NCBI GenBank assembly: GCA_013816225.1 | Contig: JACDEQ010000011.1 | Span: 1-18,822 of the forward strand | Direction of reading: 5' to 3' | DNA length: 18,822 nt | Source: Armatimonadota bacterium | GTDB lineage: Bacteria; Armatimonadota; Fimbriimonadia; Fimbriimonadales; ATM1 | Shown here: one piece after another, positions 7,212 through 14,560 of the stretch | Numbering within the stretch: the first letter of the stretch is position 1 | Layout of the letters: each line of letters starts with the position of its first letter | Position numbers and translations under genes: made by a program | Notes under the pieces: model-generated | The model's input: the letters and a program-made list of their open reading frames with translations, nothing else | What the model was told of the DNA's origin: nothing | The model's database searches: none

Positions 7212-7847
7212 TCAGTGGGCGTCCCCGATTGGTATCCCGGTGATCGATTCCGATCCCAGAGGCTGGTTGATGACAACGCGGAAGTCGACATATTTGTCCC
7301 GCCACAACGAGAGCGCCGCGATTGCATCACCGTAAAAGGAGGCCAACTTTTCGACGGCGAAGCGGCAGACCTTGGCCGGCTCAGGGTCGTTGAAAGTGCT
7401 GACTTCAAAGAGAGCCTGCTGCATCCGTTGCTGCCGCTTTTCGCCACTGATGTCGAGAAACGTCCAAATCCGGCCGACCACTTCGTCGGCATCGTTCAAA
7501 ACGGGACCGGTAAAACGGCGCAAGTAGATGGCGGGCTCTCCCAGCAGCGTTAATTCGTCGCTAAATTCACCGAGGGGGTCCGCGTAGATGACGTCCAACT
7601 GCTCGATCCATTTGGCCGGCGACTCCAGGCGTGGATAGATCTGCCGGCGAACATCCTCCGGCTCGGAGCTCACCGTCTTCACGATGTCGAGGCTGAAAAG
7701 CTCACCGAACTTCCTATTGCACGCAATGCTGTTGTGATTCAGGTCTGTGAACAAAACACCGTAGTCGGACGCCTTGAGCATTGCCCGAAGGATATGTGTT
7801 GTTTCTTCGGACAGCATCGGCCGAATCGCGATGTCTTTGGTGCGCAT
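7212..7847 (-). CDS. Sensor histidine kinase, N-terminal part (PAS and start of GAF), ends at premature TGA
   Basis: The 211-residue product contains a PAS domain (about residues 20-135; YGVLFTDLNHNSIACNRKFGELF, then WTFLDISGEKRQQ) and the first half of a GAF domain (ALFEVSTFNDPEPAKVCRFAVEKLASFYG up to GIPIGDAH). It then stops at TGA 7212-7214. Translation in the same frame past the stop gives YFIRRAVRPLLIQDASGD, a normal GAF continuation. The two parts are therefore one gene of 2136 nt (5712-7847) with one nonsense codon. No Shine-Dalgarno precedes the ATG at 7847. An alternative ATG at 7779-7781 (codon 23, before LKASDYGV) has a TATCCT box exactly 7 nt upstream (7789-7794) and may be the true start. 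The sensed signal is unknown. Confidence 0.8.
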   Translation of the reverse strand: MRTKDIAIRPMLSEETTHILRAMLKASDYGVLFTDLNHNSIACNRKFGELFSLDIVKTVSSEPEDVRRQIYPRLESPAKWIEQLDVIYADPLGEFSDELTLLGEPAIYLRRFTGPVLNDADEVVGRIWTFLDISGEKRQQRMQQALFEVSTFNDPEPAKVCRFAVEKLASFYGDAIAALSLWRDKYVDFRVVINQPLGSESITGIPIGDAH

Positions 7848-7933
7848 AGGAGAGGTCTGCCTATTAACGCCGAGAACCTTTGCCCCCGTCTACCCCGGGG
7901 ATGAATACGCCATGAAAAGCGGCCGCCAAGGTG

Positions 7934-7939
7934 TAGAAT
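7934..7939 (+). promoter_or_regulatory. Candidate leaderless -10 box (TAGAAT) for mqnA-recN
   Basis: TAGAAT is followed by 7 nt (CGGATTG) and the ATG of mqnA at 7947, with no Shine-Dalgarno. The start is independently fixed by the conserved MqnA amino end (RIGCVPFLNAKPL), so the spacing was not chosen to fit. No clear -35 is visible. Confidence 0.55.
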
Positions 7940-7946
7940 CGGATTG

Positions 7947-8771
7947 ATGCCACGATATAGGATCGGCTGCGTCCCGTTCTTAAACGCAAAGCCGCTCGTC
8001 GCCCTGTTCGCCCGGCCCGAAGGACGCCACCTCGCAGAAGTCGAATTCGCGCCACCATCGCAACTGGCCGATTGGGTGTTGGATGGCCGCGTGGACGCCG
8101 CATTGGCCAGCAGTTTCTTTGCACTCTCACATCCTGAATTCAAGGTCGCTCCAGGCGTCGCGATCGCATCCCAGGTCAAAGTGCGGAGCGTAAGGTTGTT
8201 CTCGCGAAGACCCTTTCACGAGATCCATCGCCTCGCGCTGGACTCCGGATCGATGACCTCCAACCACCTGGCACGGATCATACTCCAGGAGAAATACGGC
8301 ATCACGCCCGAATGCTTCACCCGCGATCCTGATCTGGAAGCGATGCTGGCAGAAGCCGATGCAGCCGTCTTGATCGGTGACGCCGGAATGTCCGCCGATG
8401 CAACCGGCCTGGAAGCGATGGACCTCGGCGAAGCCTGGAACGAACTGACCGGGCTCCCGTTTGTTTGGGCAATGTGGATTGGTAAGGAGCGCCTTACACC
8501 AGACTTGGCCGGGGCCTTGGTCTCGGCAAAAGAGTTCGGAATGGAGCATCTCGAACAGATCGCCGAGGAGGAAAGCGTTCGGCTCGAATGGCCGTTTGGC
8601 CCTTGCTACGAGTATCTCACCGAGTCCATCGACTTCGACCTCAGCCGTCGCCACTTGGAAGGTTTCTCTCGGTTCGCTGCGTACTGCGCCGCGATGGGGT
8701 TTACCGATTCGAGCGCGCTTCCGGAAATTGTCGACGAAGCGTCGGTTGCCCGGTTCACGTCATCACTCTGA
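7947..8771 (+). CDS. mqnA: Chorismate dehydratase MqnA (futalosine menaquinone pathway)
   Basis: The product has 274 residues, usual for MqnA. It dehydrates chorismate to 3-[(1-carboxyvinyl)oxy]benzoate, the first step of the futalosine route to menaquinone. Family hallmarks are present in order: RIGCVPFLNAKPL (residues 4-16), the ASSFFALSHPEF segment, DSGSMTSNHLARIIL, AVLIGDAGM and MDLGEAWNELTGLPFVWAMW. The fold is that of a periplasmic-binding-protein-like, cytosolic enzyme. The ATG at 7947 follows an in-frame TTG and is preferred because the conserved start follows directly. The stop overlaps the recN ATG as TGATG (8769-8773), so both are in one transcript although functionally unrelated. 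The other mqn genes are not in this window. Confidence 0.93.
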   Translation: MPRYRIGCVPFLNAKPLVALFARPEGRHLAEVEFAPPSQLADWVLDGRVDAALASSFFALSHPEFKVAPGVAIASQVKVRSVRLFSRRPFHEIHRLALDSGSMTSNHLARIILQEKYGITPECFTRDPDLEAMLAEADAAVLIGDAGMSADATGLEAMDLGEAWNELTGLPFVWAMWIGKERLTPDLAGALVSAKEFGMEHLEQIAEEESVRLEWPFGPCYEYLTESIDFDLSRRHLEGFSRFAAYCAAMGFTDSSALPEIVDEASVARFTSSL

Positions 8772-10423
8772 TGCTGGTCGAGCTCGTCGCGGAAAACGTC
8801 GCGATCATGGACAAAGCCCGGCTCCAGTTCGGACCGGGCTTCACTGCGATCACCGGCGAGACGGGCGCAGGGAAATCCCTCCTCATGGGCTCGATCTCGC
8901 TCTGTCTTGGTGAACGGACTGGGCCCGATATCGTTCGCGCAGGCGCGGCGCAGGCCGTGGTTCAGGCCGTATTCGACCCTCCCGCGTCGACGAAGCGCCT
9001 TCTGGAAGAGCTCGGCTATGGCAGCGACGATGTCCTCTATCTGCAACGGAAGATCGCTGCCGGAGGCAGAAGTCAATGCAGAATAAACGGCCGACTGGCG
9101 CCGCTCAACATCTTGAAGCGCATCGGAGACTCGCTTGCAGATTTGCACGGCCAGCATGAGCACCAGAGCCTGCTCGATGCGAACCGCCACCTCGACGTGC
9201 TCGACGATTGGATAGGCGCCGACGCCGCCGTATTGCGAGAGCGAATCGCCAAGTTACACCACGAGAACCTGGAGGTTTCGCGCAAGATCAGGGAATTCGA
9301 GGCAGACGACCGCGAGAGAGAGCACCGCCGGGATTTGCTTCGGTTCCAAGTCGCCGAAATCGAGGAAGCCGGGGTTCAAATGGGCGAAAGAGCGCGGCTC
9401 GAAGAAGACTTGACCAGACTGAAGGGAGCAGAAATCCTTGCCAAAGCCCTGCACGAAGCCGCCGAGTGCGCGTTTGCTGGCGAAGTGGCCGCGAGGGACC
9501 TCCTGGCTCGATCGCTTCGATCGCTGGAAACCGCAGCGCAGATCGACTCACGCCTTCGGCCGGCTTGCGATCAACTCCAGTCGGCGCTGATCGCCCTGGA
9601 GGAATGCGCGCTGGGAATCAAGGACGGCCAACAAGGCATCGAGTTCAACCCAGAGAGGCTGGAGGAGATCGCGGGACGCCTCGATCTTTTGGGGCGGCTC
9701 GCGCGGAAATACGGCGACACGGAGGAAACGATCCTCGCTTATCTTAATGAATCGAAGGAAAACCTGAATTTTTTGGCAGGATCCGAGGCGAGCCGAGACG
9801 ATCTGGCCCTGAAACTCGCCGAGAACGAAAAGCGCTTTGGGGCAGACTGCGGCTTGCTAACGGCCCTGCGGTCGGAAAGGGCCGGCAAGTTCGCGGATCT
9901 CGTTGGACATGAATTGTCGGAGTTGGGTATGCCCAAGGCAGCGCTCTCCGCGACGATACAACCCAAGCCACGCGCAGCCGACGGCGCCGACGAACTTGAG
10001 TTCCTGTTCTCAGCGAACAAAGGCGAGCGCCAAAGGCCTCTCTCCAAGGTCGCCTCTGGAGGCGAAATCAGCCGCGTTATGCTGGCTGTCAAGACCGTCA
10101 TGGCGGGCAAAGGCGGCGTGCCAACTCTCATCTTCGATGAAATCGACGCCGGCCTGGGCGGGCAAACCGCTGCCATCGTTGCCAAAAAGCTCGAGCAGCT
10201 TTCCAGAAATTACCAGGTCATCGTGATTACGCATGTACCGCAAATCGCGAGTCGCGCCTCGAAGCAGATTTCGATCGAGAAACGCGAGGTCGACGCCCGG
10301 TCGGTAACGCGTGTCCGCAGCCTGCAGCAGGAGGAGCGTATCGAGGAGATTGCCCGGATGCTCGCCGGCGAAACGGTGAGCGAGGCAGCGCTCGAAAACG
10401 CGCGCCACCTGCTCCGCCGATAA
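8771..10423 (+). CDS. recN: DNA repair protein RecN
   Basis: The start at 8771 (MLVELVAENVAIMDKARL) gives 550 residues, normal for RecN, an SMC-like ATPase used in double-strand break repair. Walker A is GETGAGKS with Lys35. The N-lobe contains DLHGQHEHQSLL. Long charged helices (about residues 165-400) form the short coiled coil of the family. The C-lobe shows the ABC signature KVASGGEISRVMLA and Walker B LIFDEIDAGLGG, followed by VITHVPQIASRA. The open frame extends 61 codons upstream, but that part overlaps mqnA and has no conserved content. It is joined to mqnA by a 1-nt overlap (TGATG), indicating coupled translation. No LexA-type box could be placed, since the promoter would be that of mqnA. 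Confidence 0.95.
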   Translation: MLVELVAENVAIMDKARLQFGPGFTAITGETGAGKSLLMGSISLCLGERTGPDIVRAGAAQAVVQAVFDPPASTKRLLEELGYGSDDVLYLQRKIAAGGRSQCRINGRLAPLNILKRIGDSLADLHGQHEHQSLLDANRHLDVLDDWIGADAAVLRERIAKLHHENLEVSRKIREFEADDREREHRRDLLRFQVAEIEEAGVQMGERARLEEDLTRLKGAEILAKALHEAAECAFAGEVAARDLLARSLRSLETAAQIDSRLRPACDQLQSALIALEECALGIKDGQQGIEFNPERLEEIAGRLDLLGRLARKYGDTEETILAYLNESKENLNFLAGSEASRDDLALKLAENEKRFGADCGLLTALRSERAGKFADLVGHELSELGMPKAALSATIQPKPRAADGADELEFLFSANKGERQRPLSKVASGGEISRVMLAVKTVMAGKGGVPTLIFDEIDAGLGGQTAAIVAKKLEQLSRNYQVIVITHVPQIASRASKQISIEKREVDARSVTRVRSLQQEERIEEIARMLAGETVSEAALENARHLLRR

Positions 10424-10493
10424 ACTTTCCATTTCACTAAAGGGATAGGCTAATGATCGGCGAAACTAATTGTCGGTACCTCAGCGTGCCCCA

Positions 10494-10880
10494 ATGGAAA
10501 CCGTGTTCGCCCATCTCATTCTCGATGTAGGAAGCGTGGACAAGTCGGTTGGCTTCTACCGCGACCAGCTTGGGTTGCCCGTGCACAGCATGGACGACCT
10601 AGACGGCCATCGCCTCGCCACGGTTTCCGCCAACGGGTTCGAAATACTCTTGCTTCAGCAGCCCCTGGAGGATCAGCCGCTTTTCGGGCCGCGCGGGCGA
10701 GGCCTGGTCCTGAACTTCAAAGTAACGGGATTAAAGCAGGTTGCTGTGAAGCTCAAGCAAGGCCTTGTCCCGGTTCTACGAGACATCGAAGACCCCGCCT
10801 TCGGTGAGCGAACCCTGCTGGTCGCAGATCCCGACGGTTACGCGATCCTTCTCTCGGAACCCGTGGGAACGGTCCACTAG
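10494..10880 (+). CDS. VOC (glyoxalase/bleomycin-resistance) family protein, metal ligands partly lost
   Basis: The 128-residue protein matches a single VOC domain: HLILDVGSVDKSVGFYRDQLGL at the start, an NGFEILLLQ strand, and ADPDGYAILLSE near the end. In metal-dependent members four ligands alternate as H/E/H/E. Here His7 and Glu50 are in place, but the third position is Asn74 (LVLNFKV) and the fourth is Leu119 (after DPDGYAI). Metal-dependent lyase or dioxygenase activity is therefore doubtful, and a ligand-binding or resistance-type role is more likely. The start is uncertain: the ATG at 10494 has no ribosome site and an in-frame TTG lies at 10470. It sits 70 nt after recN and may share its transcript. 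Its TAG shares the CTAG palindrome with the pdxT stop. Confidence 0.78.
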   Translation: METVFAHLILDVGSVDKSVGFYRDQLGLPVHSMDDLDGHRLATVSANGFEILLLQQPLEDQPLFGPRGRGLVLNFKVTGLKQVAVKLKQGLVPVLRDIEDPAFGERTLLVADPDGYAILLSEPVGTVH

Positions 10881-11440
10881 AACCTAAGAAACATTTCGTG
10901 CAGGCGCGTATCACCTGTCAACTCCGGGTGAAAAGACGTGCCCAGCAGCGAACCCTGCCGCACAGCGACAATTTGATCGTCGATCCTCGCCAGCGCCTCG
11001 ACCCCCGAGCCCATCCGCGTGACAATGGGCGCGCGAATAAATACTGCATGGAGAGGCGAAGCGAATCCCGAGAACTCCAACCCTTCTTCGAATGAGAATA
11101 TTTGCGCCCCGAACGCGTTCCGTCGCACGGTGACATCTAAAATTCCGAATAAAAATTGCTTATAGCCCTCCACTTCCTTCGCCATGAGTATCATGCCCAT
11201 GCAGGTGCCCCAAATCGGCGTGCCTTCCCCTGCTCGCGAAACGATCGCCTTATCCAAACCCGAAGACGTCAAGAGAATTCCCAACGTGGTGCTTTCGCCT
11301 CCGGGAATAATCAGCCGCGAACACGTTGCGAGCTCTCCGGGCGTGCGGACTTCGGTTCCAAAGGCGCCGATGGCGGATAAGACATCGAGATGCTTTTGGT
11401 AATCCCCTTGCAAAGCCAAAACGCCGACCCGATCACGCAT
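10877..11440 (-). CDS. pdxT: Pyridoxal 5'-phosphate synthase glutaminase subunit PdxT
   Basis: The protein has 187 residues, the usual size. PdxT hydrolyses glutamine and passes ammonia to PdxS for deoxyxylulose-phosphate-independent vitamin B6 synthesis. The triad is Cys80 (WGTCMGM), His171 and Glu173 (SFHPELTGD). The family motifs VGVLALQGDYQKHL and LIIPGGESTT are clear. One small difference is GTCMGM where GTCAGM is common; Met there should not affect the nucleophile. Its ATG lies 8 nt inside the end of uppP, so it is coupled to that operon. The partner pdxS is not in this window. The stop (10877-10879) overlaps the convergent VOC gene stop. Confidence 0.93.
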   Translation of the reverse strand: MRDRVGVLALQGDYQKHLDVLSAIGAFGTEVRTPGELATCSRLIIPGGESTTLGILLTSSGLDKAIVSRAGEGTPIWGTCMGMILMAKEVEGYKQFLFGILDVTVRRNAFGAQIFSFEEGLEFSGFASPLHAVFIRAPIVTRMGSGVEALARIDDQIVAVRQGSLLGTSFHPELTGDTRLHEMFLRF

Positions 11441-12260
11441 GGGGCTTGAGCGTTCCGTTCGCTAGGAGGAAAAGGAGTAGGGCGGCAAGGGCGAACCGAT
11501 AAACGATGAATACCGCCGTGGATCTGGTTCTCAAAAAACGCAAAAGAAACCCGATCGACAAGTAACCAACGGCGAAAGCCGCAAAGGTCGCAATGACGAC
11601 AGGCGCAATGCCGACGTCGACCAGGCGCTCTCTTTCTTTTATCAGCTCATAGATTCCCGCAAGCAAGATCGCCGGGACGCTTAACAAGAAGCTGAACCGT
11701 GCGGCCGTCGCGCGGTCGAACCCAAGAAACAGAGCACCAGTAATTGTGCTGCCGCTTCTCGACACGCCGGGAACGAGGGCGAGCGCTTGCCAGAATCCCA
11801 CCGCCCAGCCATCTGCGGGTTTGACGGATTCCAATTTTCGCCGGTGCTTTGCGATCACCTCGGCGGTCGCCATCAGAATGCCGACCCCTATGAGCGACCC
11901 GCAAATCACATACAGCGACCGAAAATCCCCCTCGATGTAATCCTTGAGCAAAACGCCCAACACGACCGCCGGGATCGTTCCCCAGAAAACAGCCCAGCCC
12001 AAGCGCGCCTCCGGCGTTCTCGCAGCTTCTCCCCCACGTATGCCCCGCACCCAACCGCCGATGGCGCGAGAGAGATCTTCCCGAAAGTAAACGAGGACAG
12101 CCAGCAGCGTGCCCAATTGGATCACCGCTGTGAATGCAGCGCCAGGATCGCTCCAGCCCAGTAGCTCAGGCACCAAGCGGACGTGGGCGGTGCTGCTAAT
12201 CGGCAAGAATTCGGTCAGACCCTGAACTATTCCAATGATTAAGGCTTCGAACCAATCCAA
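11433..12260 (-). CDS. uppP: Undecaprenyl-diphosphatase UppP (BacA)
   Basis: The 275-residue, eight-helix membrane protein dephosphorylates undecaprenyl diphosphate to recycle the lipid carrier of peptidoglycan and other envelope polymers; in other bacteria it confers bacitracin tolerance. The signatures are IVQGLTEFLPISSTAH (Glu17, Ser22-Ser23, His26) and PGVSRSGSTITG with Arg168. The start codon is TTG (12258-12260). It is supported by GAGGAG at 12271-12276, 10 nt upstream, and by the conserved MDWFEALIIG beginning. It lies 25 nt downstream of the GlcNAc-1-P transferase gene, whose product also uses the undecaprenyl carrier, and overlaps pdxT by 8 nt. Confidence 0.95.
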   Translation of the reverse strand: MDWFEALIIGIVQGLTEFLPISSTAHVRLVPELLGWSDPGAAFTAVIQLGTLLAVLVYFREDLSRAIGGWVRGIRGGEAARTPEARLGWAVFWGTIPAVVLGVLLKDYIEGDFRSLYVICGSLIGVGILMATAEVIAKHRRKLESVKPADGWAVGFWQALALVPGVSRSGSTITGALFLGFDRATAARFSFLLSVPAILLAGIYELIKERERLVDVGIAPVVIATFAAFAVGYLSIGFLLRFLRTRSTAVFIVYRFALAALLLFLLANGTLKPHA

Positions 12261-12270
12261 GAAAAACGAG

Positions 12271-12276
12271 CTCCTC
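12271..12276 (-). promoter_or_regulatory. Ribosome binding site deciding the TTG start of uppP
   Basis: GAGGAG on the minus strand is 10 nt before TTG (12258-12260). No ATG is available near the conserved amino end, so this site fixes the non-ATG start. Confidence 0.6.
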
Positions 12277-12285
12277 GACCCTGGA

Positions 12286-13290
12286 TCAAGCGACCAGCTT
12301 GACCACCAAAACCGCCGTCCCGCAAAGCACGACCGTTACCAAATAAAGAACCCACACCGCCTGCCGTTGCGAAAGCCCTTTTCCCAAAAGAGTGTGGTGT
12401 ATATGCCGCTTGTCCGCCTTCGTGACCGGAACCCTGTTTAGTATCCTTCTAACAACCACCGAAAACGCGTCGATGATCGGCAAGCCAAAAACCAAGAGCG
12501 GAACGACGAACGCCACCGCCGCAGCCGTTTTAACGACCCCTTGGATGCTTATCGCTGCCAAAAAGAAACCCAGGAACTGCGCGCCGCCGGTGCCCATGAA
12601 AATCCTCGCAGGATGGTAGTTGTATCGCAAGAACCCAATGCAAGCGCCGATTACTCCGGCAGAAAGCACGCCGATAAGCGGCTGCGCGTACAAGGCTAGC
12701 GCGAACATAGTGATGGCAATGATCGCTGCCACGCCTCCGGCAAGCCCGTCGATGCCATCGATCGTGTCCATCGTCTTGGCGACCACGAAGACGAAAACTG
12801 AGGTCAGAAGGACGGAATTGACTTCGCTGAACTGGAGCCAGCGCCCTGGCTCGCTGAATGGGACGGCGATGCCTTCGATCCGGATATCGCCGAGTTGGGG
12901 ATGGGAAAGCAATACACCGCAAACCAACAGGAAAAGCGCCTGCCAAGTGGCAGGAAACTGGAACTTGTCGTCGAGCATGCCGAAAACCACGACCGCGCCG
13001 CCGAGCCCCATAATCCAAAGAGAATTGATCGTGTAAGGACCGATGAACTGCTCGCCGTGCGGGCGATGCGACATGGGATACACGATCAGCCAGGCCGCGG
13101 CAACTCCCAAAAAGATAGCGAGTCCACCCCAGCGGGGCGTAGGAGTCGCGTGAACCCTTCGTTCGTCCCCTGGCACGTCGATGACTCCGAACCGCTTCGC
13201 GAGCGAGATCACCCAAGGCGTGACTACGAGCGCGACCACCACCGCGATGATAAAGGCAAGCATGAACCGATTTCCGAGGATGTCGATCAT
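12286..13290 (-). CDS. Undecaprenyl-phosphate GlcNAc-1-phosphate transferase, TagO/WecA type
   Basis: This 334-residue polytopic protein (about ten or eleven helices) belongs to the MraY/WecA/TagO family. Such enzymes move a sugar-1-phosphate from a UDP-sugar to undecaprenyl phosphate on the cytoplasmic face. Visible motifs are the Mg-binding Asp107-Asp108 (GMLDDKF), KTMDTIDGIDGLAGG (about 172-186), and DKRHIHHTLL (His296-His299). The HIHH motif points to the WecA/TagO branch using UDP-GlcNAc rather than to MraY. The expected role is to begin a teichoic-acid-like, O-antigen-like or other surface glycan. Its ATG overlaps the deaminase stop as ATGA (13287-13290), and uppP follows after 25 nt, forming a lipid-carrier gene pair. 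Confidence 0.9.
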   Translation of the reverse strand: MIDILGNRFMLAFIIAVVVALVVTPWVISLAKRFGVIDVPGDERRVHATPTPRWGGLAIFLGVAAAWLIVYPMSHRPHGEQFIGPYTINSLWIMGLGGAVVVFGMLDDKFQFPATWQALFLLVCGVLLSHPQLGDIRIEGIAVPFSEPGRWLQFSEVNSVLLTSVFVFVVAKTMDTIDGIDGLAGGVAAIIAITMFALALYAQPLIGVLSAGVIGACIGFLRYNYHPARIFMGTGGAQFLGFFLAAISIQGVVKTAAAVAFVVPLLVFGLPIIDAFSVVVRRILNRVPVTKADKRHIHHTLLGKGLSQRQAVWVLYLVTVVLCGTAVLVVKLVA

Positions 13291-13721
13291 ACGTACTCAG
13301 CAGGGACGAATCGAACGAGCTCGACGCCGGCGAGGTTACATAACTCGACGGCCAACGGATCCGGGTAGTCGCCTTCGAAGACCACGCGCTTGATCCCCGC
13401 GTTGATCATCATCTTCGCACAGCTGCTGCATGGCTGGCACGTTACAAAGACGGTCGCGCCCTCGCATGAGACGCCGTTCGCTGCCGCTTGCGCAACCGCG
13501 TTCTGCTCCGCGTGCGCAGCGAGCTGGCATCTCTCCGATACGTCGCAGCCGTATTCTTCGCAGTGAGGAACGCCGCGCGGAGCGCCGTTGTAGCCCGTCG
13601 TGAGAATTCGTCTGTCGCGCTCGATCACCGCGCCGACCGACCTCCGCAGGCAAGTCGCTCGAGTGCTGGCCGTCTTCGCGATCTGCATGAAGTATTCGTC
13701 CCACGAGGGTCGCGGTCTCAC
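13287..13721 (-). CDS. dCMP deaminase family protein (ComEB-like)
   Basis: The 144-residue protein is a zinc-dependent nucleotide deaminase; dCMP to dUMP is the expected reaction, feeding dTMP synthesis. The catalytic motif is HAE (His70, Glu72) with zinc ligands Cys98 and Cys101 (PCSSC). The RPSWDEYFMQIAKTASTRATCLRRSVGAVI start and GYNGAPRGVPHC segment are typical, and the additional Cys/His cluster (residues 53-65) matches the second zinc site of this family. The start is GTG (13719-13721); the next ATG would cut into the conserved helix. No Shine-Dalgarno is present, but TACAAT lies 8 nt upstream (13730-13735). It heads the block continuing with the GlcNAc-1-P transferase, uppP and pdxT. 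The substrate is not proven by sequence. Confidence 0.92.
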   Translation of the reverse strand: MRPRPSWDEYFMQIAKTASTRATCLRRSVGAVIERDRRILTTGYNGAPRGVPHCEEYGCDVSERCQLAAHAEQNAVAQAAANGVSCEGATVFVTCQPCSSCAKMMINAGIKRVVFEGDYPDPLAVELCNLAGVELVRFVPAEYV

Positions 13722-13729
13722 TAAATCGG

Positions 13730-13735
13730 ATTGTA
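13730..13735 (-). promoter_or_regulatory. Candidate leaderless -10 box (TACAAT) for the deaminase-uppP-pdxT block
   Basis: TACAAT on the minus strand is followed by 8 nt (CCGATTTA) and the GTG start at 13721. No ribosome site intervenes. It would drive the whole minus-strand block down to pdxT. Confidence 0.45.
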
Positions 13736-13790
13736 CATTCCAGAAGCCCGTCGAGTGTTGAAACTCTAGTCTCCAGTCTGCCGTCTAACT

Positions 13791-13874
13791 TGGTGCCCAG
13801 GGCGGGATTCGAACCCGCATGGGTTGCCCCGGGGGATTTTAAGTCCCCTGTGTCTACCGTTCCACCACCCGGGC
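13791..13874 (-). tRNA. tRNA-Leu (anticodon UAA)
   Basis: The minus strand folds as a class II tRNA. The acceptor GCCCGGG pairs with the 3' strand CCTGGGC (one G-U type pair), with discriminator A and an encoded CCA (13791-13793). The anticodon stem GGGGA/TCCCC closes the loop CTTAAAA, giving anticodon TAA. A variable arm follows (CGGGGCAACCCA region), and the T arm is GCGGG-TTCGAAT-CCCGC. The UAA anticodon, long variable arm and A73 together specify leucine. It lies 69 bp upstream of the deaminase gene on the same strand. Confidence 0.95.
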
Positions 13875-13888
13875 GAGATGTGCGAAGA

Positions 13889-13894
13889 AGTTTA
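13889..13894 (-). promoter_or_regulatory. Weak candidate -10 box (TAAACT) for tRNA-Leu
   Basis: TAAACT on the minus strand lies 14 nt before the 5' end of the tRNA, a workable distance for a short precursor. No matching -35 is at the usual spacing, so support is weak. Confidence 0.25.
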
Positions 13895-13932
13895 GCTCAG
13901 AACTCTCTCACCGACGCCTTCAAGCGGGGCAG

Positions 13933-13938
13933 TACACT
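13933..13938 (+). promoter_or_regulatory. Candidate -10 box (TACACT) for the class II aldolase
   Basis: TACACT lies 1 nt before the ATG at 13940 and exactly 7 nt before an in-frame GTG at 13946. If it is the promoter, the message would begin at the GTG, and the protein would lack the first two residues of the ATG form. Confidence 0.4.
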
Positions 13939-13939
13939 T

Positions 13940-14560
13940 ATGGCTGTGAACGAGAGGGAGCTTCGAATGCAGATGTGCGAGGTGTGCAAAGAACTCTGGG
14001 ACCGTGGCCTCATCGGAGGCGCGGAGGGGAACGTGTCGTGCCGCCTCGACGAGAAGAGAATCTTGACAACACCCGCAGGATCGATAAAGGGCAAGCTGAA
14101 CCCCAGCGACCTTGCGTTGATCACGCCCGAAGGAGAATGCCTGGGCGAGCAGTGTCCCAGTAGCGAGATCGCGATGCACCTACGTATTTATCAGCTAAGC
14201 GGCGCGATGGCCGTGGTCCACGCACATCCTCCCGCGGCTACTGCATTCGCCTTAGCTGGGCGGAACATCCCAAATCACACGCTCCCTGAAGCGGACATCG
14301 TCTTGGGCGATGTGGCGTTGGTCCCGTTCGCGATTCCCGGAACGGCGGCGATGGGCGACGCGCTTGCCCCGTTTTTGGAGAAGAGCACCGTGTTCCTCCT
14401 CGGTTCGCACGGCGTCGCGACGATCGGAGCGGACCTGACCGGGGCCCACATCAAAATGGAGACCGTCGAGCGTGTCGCCAAGACGCTGTTGCTTGCCGGG
14501 CTCCTGGGCGGCCCTCAGCCATTGCCGGAAGAGGGCATCCGTTGGCTTTCGGATTTCTAG
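13940..14560 (+). CDS. Class II aldolase/adducin family protein (FucA-like)
   Basis: The 206-residue protein has the zinc-dependent class II aldolase fold of fuculose- and rhamnulose-phosphate aldolases. The expected ligands are present: His94 and His96 (VVHAHPP) and His157 (GSHGV), with the catalytic acid Glu76 (SSEIAMH). The phosphate-binding GGAEGNVSCR (residues 26-35) and TTPAGSIKG (43-51) are also clear. The substrate is a phosphorylated sugar or related compound, but exact specificity cannot be read. The ATG at 13940 begins the conserved region; the open frame further upstream runs through the tRNA gene and is not real. GTG 13946 is an alternative start. The stop shares CTAG with the convergent small gene (14557-14560). 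Confidence 0.9.
   Translation: MAVNERELRMQMCEVCKELWDRGLIGGAEGNVSCRLDEKRILTTPAGSIKGKLNPSDLALITPEGECLGEQCPSSEIAMHLRIYQLSGAMAVVHAHPPAATAFALAGRNIPNHTLPEADIVLGDVALVPFAIPGTAAMGDALAPFLEKSTVFLLGSHGVATIGADLTGAHIKMETVERVAKTLLLAGLLGGPQPLPEEGIRWLSDF

Noticed and set aside
8588..8770. Upstream extension of the RecN frame
   Set aside because: It lies inside mqnA; RecN's conserved start and the TGATG junction are at 8771.
13790..13939. Upstream extension of the aldolase reading frame into the tRNA-Leu gene
   Set aside because: The translation RAGFEPAWVAPGDFKSP is the familiar artefact of reading a tRNA antisense; the conserved aldolase domain begins after 13940.
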